Shown: piece by piece, positions 13,097 to 18,616 of the stretch | Layout of the letters: every line of letters starts with the position of its first letter | Numbering within the stretch: the first letter of the stretch is position 1 | Assembly (NCBI GenBank): GCA_905212215.1 | Contig: CAJMDR010000003.1 | Location: 1-18,616 of the forward strand | Direction: 5' to 3' | DNA from: an uncultured Porphyromonadaceae bacterium | GTDB lineage: Bacteria > Bacteroidota > Bacteroidia > Bacteroidales > Muribaculaceae | Length of the DNA stretch: 18,616 nucleotides | Translations under genes and position numbers: made by a program | The notes under the pieces: generated by a model | What the model was told of the DNA's origin: nothing | Seen by the model: only the letters and a program-made list of their open reading frames with translations | The model's database searches: none

Positions 13097-13159
13097 GATA
13101 TGTCTCATTAGTCTGACATGTCTGATATGTCCGATAAGTCTGATTCGTCCGATTAATCC
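13097..13159. repeat. Tandem array of seven 9-bp units
   Basis: Seven consecutive 9-mers run GATATGTCT, CATTAGTCT, GACATGTCT, GATATGTCC, GATAAGTCT, GATTCGTCC, GATTAATCC, with consensus GATATGTCT. The array lies 14 bp beyond the stop of the minus-strand TPR/LuxR gene. A small hairpin, AGCTTA-TAAT-TAAGCT, abuts it at 13081-13096. Confidence 0.75.
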
Positions 13160-13173
13160 AATCAACATTGCTT

Positions 13174-14826
13174 TTACATCATACTGCGGAGCCGTTCTTC
13201 AAGAGAGTCGGTAGTGGCCAGGTTCAGTCGTCGGCGCAACCGGTAACGGGCTTTCTTTACCGAGTCATAGCTGATGTTCTGTATACGTGCTATCTGCTGG
13301 TTCGTCATTCCGGCCGCAATATACGACGCCAACGCCATCTGCGACTCGGTGATGCCGGGACATTCCTCGCGCAACCGCTTCTTGAAATCCGGATTAACCT
13401 CATCGGCTACAAGCACGTAGTTGTCGCCCTCGCGCTTGGCCATCTCACGAAGCTTGAGAATCTTCTCTATATCCGTCACTAATTCGTTGCGTTCGTTCTT
13501 GTTTTGCACCGCCTCACGGATGCTCTTCAGCATTTGGTCTTCCTCCTTAATCACAGCAGCTCTTGCCGCCAAGCGAGCCTTGGAGTGACGAAGTTCCGAC
13601 TCTCTGGCAAGGCGTTCCAGCCTGCGCCGCGACATGCGCCTATGAACTATAAGCATAACGGCGAGACACAATATCAGCAACACAGCGACGGCGAATACTA
13701 TCCACAGACGCATAGACTCTATCTTGTATTCCGCTTCCTGCTTTTCCCTCTCCAGCTTGTTCTGTATGTTCGAGGTGCTGATACGGTTGCGCTGCGACTC
13801 CACGTTGATGCTGTCCCTGAACTGCACATATAGCCGATAGCAGACCAATGCGCTGTCGCTCATGCCGAGACCTTCATAAATCTGGGCCAGCATATCAAGG
13901 CTGTAAACCTGGTTAAGCAAGTTGGCAGTGCTGTCGCTCTCTTTCTTCGCCAGCAACGCCAACGGCAATGCCTTGTGCAGGTCGCCGTAGCGCATCTCGT
14001 GGTCAGCCTGGAGCACACTTATGAAAGTCTTGGACCGAAGTCTCGGATAGCGTGCCCTAAGCTTTTCCGCCCGGTCGAGGTATTCAATCGAGTCGGTGTA
14101 GATGCAGCAGTTCACCAACAGATTGAATTCTCTCGCGGGGTCACGGCACACCACAGGATCATTCAGCAATGCAGTCATAGATACTGCACGAAGGCTGTCG
14201 GGCGATGTCAGAGCTATGTTTATTCTGTTGCAGCGTGCCACCTTATGCAGTCCTAATGACTCATAAATTCTCTCGGCGCGGAGTGCCATTTCATGTCCGC
14301 CTACCCTCTCAACAATATTGTGTTGCAGATTAAGCATGAAACGCAATACCAACGCCGTGTTCAGTGAATCGCCCACATTCTCGAAATAGCGTAGCGCCAC
14401 GTTAACCGTTTCATATTTCTTCTCGAAATCCTCCATGCCGAGTGAATAACACAACTTTGCTTTATTATAATCGTGTGGATAAGTTGCAGAGTCCAGCAGA
14501 CTAACTGCTCTGCCGTAGAAACGATGGCTGCGTTGATTATTGTTGAGGCGAAACGACACATCGCCGCGCATCATACACACTCTGGCGCGCATCAGTCTGT
14601 CGGAGGGAAATAGTCTGCTGACGGAGTCAGCTTTGTCCACTAATGGAGCGAGCCTCTCTTCCGGTTCATCGTTGTCAAAACCATGCCAAACTTGTGCGGT
14701 TATAGAGTCAAAAACGTCATTTCCGGTGGCAGGGCTGAAGGGATACCCGTCCACCGTAGCTTTACGATGGCAGGATAACAATACCGCTAAAAGCAGCAGG
14801 CTGAGGAGCGATGGGAGTCGTTTCAT
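13174..14826 (-). CDS. TPR / transmembrane / LuxR-type HTH regulator with lipoprotein-like N-terminus
   Basis: I chose the ATG at 14826 because it opens MKRLPSLLSLLLLAVLLSC, a lipoprotein-type signal with Cys19; the frame upstream is not signal-like. The 550-residue protein has degenerate TPR helices at about 35-345 (for example LRFMLNLQHNIVERVGGHEMALRAERIYESLG and LDMLAQIYEGLGMSDSALVCYRLY). A coiled segment (about 350-372), one membrane helix (374-396, LWIVFAVAVLLILCLAVMLIV) and a further coiled coil follow. A GerE/LuxR-like HTH closes it (about 489-537: GITESQMALASYIAAGMTNQQIARIQNISYDSVKKARYRL). Such Bacteroidales proteins probably sense through the periplasmic TPR part and act on DNA inside the cell. 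It is divergent from the secreted-protein gene at 15000, a likely target. Confidence 0.8.
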   Translation of the reverse strand: MKRLPSLLSLLLLAVLLSCHRKATVDGYPFSPATGNDVFDSITAQVWHGFDNDEPEERLAPLVDKADSVSRLFPSDRLMRARVCMMRGDVSFRLNNNQRSHRFYGRAVSLLDSATYPHDYNKAKLCYSLGMEDFEKKYETVNVALRYFENVGDSLNTALVLRFMLNLQHNIVERVGGHEMALRAERIYESLGLHKVARCNRINIALTSPDSLRAVSMTALLNDPVVCRDPAREFNLLVNCCIYTDSIEYLDRAEKLRARYPRLRSKTFISVLQADHEMRYGDLHKALPLALLAKKESDSTANLLNQVYSLDMLAQIYEGLGMSDSALVCYRLYVQFRDSINVESQRNRISTSNIQNKLEREKQEAEYKIESMRLWIVFAVAVLLILCLAVMLIVHRRMSRRRLERLARESELRHSKARLAARAAVIKEEDQMLKSIREAVQNKNERNELVTDIEKILKLREMAKREGDNYVLVADEVNPDFKKRLREECPGITESQMALASYIAAGMTNQQIARIQNISYDSVKKARYRLRRRLNLATTDSLEERLRSMM

Positions 14827-14830
14827 GGCG

Positions 14831-14862
14831 CTAAAGTAGCTAAAAGTCCACCAATATGCAAA
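14831..14862 (-). promoter_or_regulatory. Promoter of the TPR/LuxR gene (near-leaderless)
   Basis: On the minus strand TTTG (14859-14862), a 20-bp spacer and TACTTTAG (14831-14838) form a near-consensus promoter. Only 4 bp separate the -7 box from the ATG, so the mRNA would begin at or just inside the start codon. Confidence 0.55.
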
Positions 14863-14904
14863 TTTTAGTGGACTGTCCACCTATTGTCCACCGAAAAATC
14901 CACT
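14846..14904. promoter_or_regulatory. Repeated GTCCAC motifs in the divergent promoter region
   Basis: GTCCACC lies at 14846-14852, 14875-14881 and 14886-14892. A variant ATCCACT is at 14898-14904 and an inverted GTGGAC at 14868-14873, which makes the palindrome GTGGAC-T-GTCCAC (14868-14880). The last three sites are 11-12 bp apart, on one face of the helix. They overlap the TPR/LuxR promoter and abut that of the secreted-protein gene, so they may be operators for both. Confidence 0.55.
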
Positions 14905-14931
14905 TGAAACGACCTCATGACGCTACTTTTG
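14904..14931 (+). promoter_or_regulatory. Promoter of the secreted-protein gene
   Basis: TTG (14904-14906), 17 bp, then a perfect -7 box TACTTTTG (14924-14931). The expected start is near 14938, about 60 nt before the ATG at 15000. Confidence 0.6.
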
Positions 14932-14999
14932 CACATGGAAAATAAGGTTCACCAAATCTAACCTCCTTCCAGCGTTTTTAACCAAAACTACAACCGAGT

Positions 15000-17033
15000 A
15001 TGAGAAACCATTTACTTATCACGACGTGCCTTCTGGCTTCGCTGACAATGTCGGCACACGTAGCCACCGACACAGAGATTCCCGTACAGACCCGGTGGGG
15101 CGAAAAAACAACAGAGGCCCAGACTTATGCTTCCAGCGCTACCGTAACTGTAAAGAGTACCAACAGCAGCGACATCTCAGAAATCTATGCCATCGGTCTG
15201 GTGGCGGAAGATGGCACACCCTATCCTGCCTCCGAGGGCGACAACGGCTATTCCGTCAGTGTGCCTCAGGGCAAATACACAGTAGTGTATCTTGCCAAAG
15301 GCTATGATTCCGCCGATTACTACTACGGCACCATAGAGAACGAACTGGTCAGCGGTGACAAGACCGTAACCTTCGACATCAGCACCTTCACCCACAACAT
15401 CGCCGTAAGCCGCACCAACAAATCCGGCGAACAGCTCATCTGGCCGGAAGCCGGCACCACCGACAACGGCAACATAGGCTCCTCCATGGAGCTGTTCGTA
15501 CTCCACTTGGGCGCAACGCAGGTCATGATGCACTCCAACTTCGCAGCCATGACCGTATGCACCGCCATTCACACCAACGTGATGAGTTCCAGGCTCTCGG
15601 CCACCCTCATCTCCATCATCACCACACTGAAAGGAAATGTGGCGCTGATCCAGCCCATAGACTTCTCAAAGAATTCCGTCAAGCCTGCTACTACCCAAAG
15701 TTGCTGGCACAGGGCAGAAGCCTCCTTCCAGCCTACGCCCTTCTACACTCAGTTCCTCGCCAACCTCAAGAAGCTCAACAAGGTCAACAACAAAGCCGCA
15801 TCAAGTTTCTTGGTCTACATTGGCGGCAAATGGATGGCTTCCGTCACCACAAGTCCCTGGAACTTCGACTGTCCCGCCAACAATTTCGAGATGTATGTGC
15901 CTGAGAACTACAACGGACCTTTCGAGATATGGGGTTCGCTTAGCGGTAACTGTTATGGTCAGAACGCCCGAGTATCTTCGCTTTTCTATCGCCTCGATGG
16001 CAACGAACTCAAGACCGTAGGCATCCGCACGCTCATGCAGCCGCATTATTCTGATTCGCTGGGCGTTATGCATTCCTGGGGTTATCCCCGCTTCGTCCGT
16101 CCGGCTCAGGATGTACGGCTCGCCGACTGCACCCCTGTGCTGACGGCTTTCCCCTTCCAGAACTACCGTCCCACCAACAAAAATTCTTTCGACTATACTT
16201 TCAGCGGACGTCATGGTGAGGATATGTATATCGACGCCTTCCGCCTTGGCAATGTACGTCAGCCTACCGGAGTGGCCGACGGCCTTCACGAGACCAGCAA
16301 TATCAAAGTCATCCAGGACTCCGTGGTGGTTTGCAAAGACCGCAACAGCTTCACTCCCGGCATGGACTGGAAAGATGCCCACTACACTATCGAAATCAGC
16401 ACCGAGAATGTGCTCATAGGTGGTTCCAAACCGGGTAAATGCTCCGGAGTATGCGACTTCACTATCGGCAAAGGCAACAATACCATACCCTCTGTAAGCA
16501 GCCTCTCCATCATTGACCGCGACAGCAGAGTAACCGACACTCTTCCTGACCCCTCCGGGAAACTCGAACTCACTGCCGGAGCCTTCAAGTATGTCAAGAT
16601 CGACAATGGCAGAAACGGTTACCTCGACACCTATGCTCCTGCCAAAGTCACTGTTGAATATGCTCTTTCCGGCACCGATGCCTTTACCGCCCTCCCCGCA
16701 GTATATAATGCTGAATATTCCGGATTCATCGGATATGGCAACTACTATTCCTGTGACATGAGCAATGTCAAGACTAAGGCCGACAATTCCTGGTACGACC
16801 TCCGTATCCGCGTAGAGGATGCCGACGGGAACTTCCAGACACAGGTAATAGCTCCCGCCTTCTATATCTCCAGCCATGCAGGAGTCGCCATGGTTGACAA
16901 TAGCGATAACGCAAACATCATTCCGGAATACTACACCTTATCGGGTCTGAGCATCGGCAACACCATGCCCACCGCAAAAGGCATCTACATAGAACGCCGA
17001 GGAAAAGCCTCACGCAAAATCATGGTCAAATAA
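15000..17033 (+). CDS. Large secreted protein, function unknown, with Bacteroidales C-terminal tail
   Basis: This 677-residue protein has a signal peptide (MRNHLLITTCLLASLTMSAH). Its body is rich in beta-type segments with many Ser/Thr/Asn/Tyr. An early domain (about 45-130: SDISEIYAIGLVAEDGTPYP, YSVSVPQGKYTVVYLAKGYD) looks like a carboxypeptidase-regulatory or Ig-like fold. A later part (about 535-650: VTVEYALSGTDAFTALPA, WYDLRIRVEDADGNFQTQ) looks fibronectin/Ig-like. The end, EYYTLSGLSIGN then KGIYIERRGKASRKIMVK, is the tail common on secreted Bacteroidales proteins and may be a sorting signal. I see no catalytic motif. It is divergent from the TPR/LuxR regulator, which probably controls it, and a terminator follows. 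Confidence 0.75.
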   Translation: MRNHLLITTCLLASLTMSAHVATDTEIPVQTRWGEKTTEAQTYASSATVTVKSTNSSDISEIYAIGLVAEDGTPYPASEGDNGYSVSVPQGKYTVVYLAKGYDSADYYYGTIENELVSGDKTVTFDISTFTHNIAVSRTNKSGEQLIWPEAGTTDNGNIGSSMELFVLHLGATQVMMHSNFAAMTVCTAIHTNVMSSRLSATLISIITTLKGNVALIQPIDFSKNSVKPATTQSCWHRAEASFQPTPFYTQFLANLKKLNKVNNKAASSFLVYIGGKWMASVTTSPWNFDCPANNFEMYVPENYNGPFEIWGSLSGNCYGQNARVSSLFYRLDGNELKTVGIRTLMQPHYSDSLGVMHSWGYPRFVRPAQDVRLADCTPVLTAFPFQNYRPTNKNSFDYTFSGRHGEDMYIDAFRLGNVRQPTGVADGLHETSNIKVIQDSVVVCKDRNSFTPGMDWKDAHYTIEISTENVLIGGSKPGKCSGVCDFTIGKGNNTIPSVSSLSIIDRDSRVTDTLPDPSGKLELTAGAFKYVKIDNGRNGYLDTYAPAKVTVEYALSGTDAFTALPAVYNAEYSGFIGYGNYYSCDMSNVKTKADNSWYDLRIRVEDADGNFQTQVIAPAFYISSHAGVAMVDNSDNANIIPEYYTLSGLSIGNTMPTAKGIYIERRGKASRKIMVK

Positions 17034-17072
17034 TCTGACAGCAACGATTTAGCCAAATATTACAGCAAAAGC

Positions 17073-17125
17073 GTCAGGGAGTGTAACAAATCATTTTGCC
17101 ACACTCCCTTGACTTTTTGTTTTTA
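17073..17125 (+). terminator. Intrinsic terminator after the secreted-protein gene
   Basis: GGGAGTGT (17077-17084) pairs with ACACTCCC (17101-17108), with flanking GTCA/TGAC and an inner CAAA/TTTG pairing. TTTTTGTTTTT follows. It lies about 40 bp past the stop codon. Confidence 0.8.
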
Positions 17126-17167
17126 AGGGGATTAAGGAATTTAAGGCAGTTAAGGAGATTAAGGAAT
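17123..17167. repeat. Tandem array of five 9-bp units (TTAAGGnnn)
   Basis: The units TTAAGGGGA, TTAAGGAAT, TTAAGGCAG, TTAAGGAGA and TTAAGGAAT follow each other without gaps at 17123, 17132, 17141, 17150 and 17159. The first six bases are invariant and the last three vary. The array begins in the T tract of the terminator. Confidence 0.75.
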
Positions 17168-17224
17168 TCACCCGAGCTTAAGGGCAACTTTGAGAGCAAT
17201 GGCAGTTCCCACTCATCAACTCAC

Positions 17225-17255
17225 TTGCATATCCGGCGATTTTTATCTAAATTTG
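17225..17255 (+). promoter_or_regulatory. Promoter of the triple-repeat protein / MATE operon
   Basis: TTG (17225-17227), exactly 20 bp, then a perfect -7 box TAAATTTG (17248-17255). The expected start is near 17262, about 22 nt before the ATG at 17284. Confidence 0.7.
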
Positions 17256-17283
17256 CAATGGAAAAACGCAGCTGTTGAAAGAG

Positions 17284-17721
17284 ATGAAAAATAAAAGATT
17301 TTTTATGGTGGTATGTCTGGCCTGCATGGTTCTTACCATGGCAGCCGCAACAGTCTACTGCCGTTACTGCGGACATAAATCGAGCAGCGTATCGTCGCTG
17401 ACCTCCTCCCGTTGTGCCAAATCACCCGAAGGAGCTTATAAAGGCTGGCATGTTCCTTATGCCGGGCCTGACCAAAGCCAGTACTTCTGCGTCTATTGCG
17501 GGCACAGGTCCTCTTCAATCTCTTCGCTTACTTCTTCACGCTGTGCCAAGTCTCCTTACGGAGCTTACAAAGGCTGGCACTCACCTTATGAAGGCGCTGC
17601 CGCCTCAAGCTATTCATGCCGTTATTGCGGACATAAATCCTCCTCAATATCCTCCCTCACCTCTTCGCGCTGCCCCAAATCCCCTTACGGCGAATACAAG
17701 GGCTGGCATATGCCGTTATAA
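17284..17721 (+). CDS. Secreted protein with three zinc-ribbon-like CxxCGH repeats
   Basis: From ATG 17284 (preferred over a TTG at 17275) the product is 145 residues. A signal peptide (MKNKRFFMVVCLACMVLTMAAA) leads into three near-identical units with a 43-residue period. Each reads Y-C-x-Y-C-G-H-[KR]-SSS-[VI]-SSLTSSRC then KSPxGxYKGWH. Candidate metal ligands are C26/C29/H31/C44/H56, C69/C72/H74/C87/H99 and C112/C115/H117/C130/H142. Beyond the signal peptide there is almost nothing but the repeats. Single repeats of this type (C-x2-C-G...SSISSLTS...C...P-x-G) occur in other Bacteroidales proteins as far as I recall, but no function is known to me. It has its own promoter and lies 22 bp before the MATE gene, so the two are probably co-expressed. 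Metal binding is inferred. Confidence 0.75.
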   Translation: MKNKRFFMVVCLACMVLTMAAATVYCRYCGHKSSSVSSLTSSRCAKSPEGAYKGWHVPYAGPDQSQYFCVYCGHRSSSISSLTSSRCAKSPYGAYKGWHSPYEGAAASSYSCRYCGHKSSSISSLTSSRCPKSPYGEYKGWHMPL

Positions 17722-17743
17722 CAGGGTAACTTAAAAGAAAAAG

Positions 17744-18616
17744 ATGAGCGCAGAGAAGACCATCGCCACAGAAAGCCGCGATTCCGGGGAATCCATGACC
17801 CGATTGCGGGAACTTGCCACCGCCCCGGTCGGCAAACTGTTGCTGCGTTACTCCCTTCCCGCTATTGTGGGAACGGTGGTGATGGCGCTCTACAACATCA
17901 TAGACTCGGTGGTGATAGGACATGCCATTGACGACCCAAATGTAGTGGCCGGTATTGCCGTCACCTTCCCCGTCATGAACCTCGCCACCGCCCTCGGCAT
18001 GCTCATCGGTGCTGGCGCCGCAACAAGAGTGAGCATTGTCATGGGTCAGAACGACAAGAAACAGGCCGAGCTTATCTTAGGCAACTCGGTATTGCTGACA
18101 ATCATCATTGGCGTCTGCTACATGACGGCCTTTGCCATCTGGCTCAATCCCATCCTGCATCTCTTCGGAGCCTCGCCCAATTCATTGCCATATGCCCGCG
18201 AGTTCCTGCTCTGGGTTCTTCCCGGCATGGTGCTCATGAACCTCACTTTCAGCTACAACAACGTCATGAGGGCCACCGGATACCCCGGTCGCGCCATGGC
18301 CACCAACCTCATTGGAGCTGGGCTGAACCTTATTTTGGCGCCTCTGTTCCTGTTCGTCTTCAAATGGGGAATACGCGGTGCGGCAATCGCCACTGACATT
18401 TCAATGCTCGTAACCGCCTTCTTCGTCATGGCGCACTTCTTCAAGAAGAAGTCAACGCTCCATTTCAAGCGCGGCACATTCCATTTCGTGTGGCCGGTAA
18501 TCCGTTCAGTGCTTTACATAGGCATGGCACCGTTCCTAATCAACGTGGCCGGCTCCGTAATCAACGCAATTGTCAACACATCATTGCTGCGCTATGGCGG
18601 CGACAACGCCATATCC
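17744..18616 (+). CDS. MATE-family efflux transporter (3' end beyond window)
   Basis: The frame from ATG 17744 is open to the last base (291 codons). After a polar head it reads APVGKLLLRYSLPAIVGTVV, then MALYNIIDSVVIGHAI and VAGIAVTFPVMNLATALGML, the typical first two helices of MATE transporters. GAGAATRVSIVMGQND is the usual 'G-x-G-x-x-x-x-S-x-x-x-G' loop, and MRATGYPGRAMATNLIGAGLNLILAPLF matches the mid-protein segment. MATE proteins of about 450 residues export drugs or metabolites in exchange for Na+ or H+ across the inner membrane, so about two thirds of it is visible. The substrate is unknown. It follows the triple-repeat secreted protein at 22 bp, suggesting one operon. Confidence 0.9.
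   Translation, partial: MSAEKTIATESRDSGESMTRLRELATAPVGKLLLRYSLPAIVGTVVMALYNIIDSVVIGHAIDDPNVVAGIAVTFPVMNLATALGMLIGAGAATRVSIVMGQNDKKQAELILGNSVLLTIIIGVCYMTAFAIWLNPILHLFGASPNSLPYAREFLLWVLPGMVLMNLTFSYNNVMRATGYPGRAMATNLIGAGLNLILAPLFLFVFKWGIRGAAIATDISMLVTAFFVMAHFFKKKSTLHFKRGTFHFVWPVIRSVLYIGMAPFLINVAGSVINAIVNTSLLRYGGDNAIS

Noticed and set aside
13097..13159. CRISPR or coding extension for the 9-bp array
   Set aside because: The unit is too short and has no spacers. The frame is not joined to either neighbouring gene by a start or readthrough signal that I can see.
15801..16877. 358-codon open frame on the minus strand inside the secreted-protein gene
   Set aside because: It is fully antisense to the 677-residue protein, which has a signal peptide and a recognisable tail. 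The antisense protein has low-complexity Gly/Val/Ile composition and no start context.

Overview
The window looks like chromosome from a Bacteroidales gut bacterium, possibly of the Muribaculaceae type; the species cannot be named from this sequence alone. The evidence is the set of Bacteroidetes promoters (TTG/TTTG, about 20 bp, TAnnTTTG), the outer-membrane beta-barrel and lipoprotein families, a hybrid TPR/LuxR regulator, a DUF4099/DUF3945 protein and a CTnDOT-type integrase.

Left part (1-4370): envelope genes, all on the + strand. They are the end of a TonB-dependent-receptor-like barrel, a small PorT-like barrel, a secreted double-domain retropepsin-like protease and a lipoprotein. The barrel/protease pair is clearly more AT-rich than what follows. 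A hairpin near 4393-4416 closes the group.

Middle part (4477-12840): a module of an integrative element whose layout resembles the excision/regulation region of CTnDOT-type conjugative transposons. It holds a degenerate NtrC-like regulator, a 480-bp structured leader region, a tiny basic membrane protein, a helix-turn-helix (HTH) protein, a DUF4099/DUF3945 protein, a topoisomerase-III-like (Exc-like) protein, two overlapping small HTH proteins and, convergently, a tyrosine integrase. The integrase is separated from a tRNA-Lys(CTT) gene by about 300 bp filled with copies of AGGTGGCA/TGCCACCT, which look like integrase or excisionase arm sites. Two proteins have lost the catalytic residues of their families. 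The Exc-like protein lacks the topoisomerase tyrosine and part of the TOPRIM acidic triad. The NtrC-like protein lacks the phospho-acceptor Asp, the GAFTGA loop and the Walker B acids. A candidate small RNA or attenuator (about 10253-10327) carries a segment complementary to an 18-nt element found at identical spacing before two start codons in the module. No relaxase or conjugation gene and no second att copy is visible, so the element's other boundary is probably outside the window or decayed.

Right part (12841-18616): tRNA-Lys with its own promoter and terminator, then a lipoprotein-type TPR/transmembrane/LuxR-HTH regulator divergent from a large secreted protein. The shared intergenic region holds repeated GTCCAC motifs. 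Next come a promoter, a secreted small protein with three C-x2-C-G-H zinc-ribbon-like repeats, and a MATE transporter that runs off the end. Two 9-bp-period tandem arrays lie just beyond gene ends at 13097-13159 and 17123-17167.
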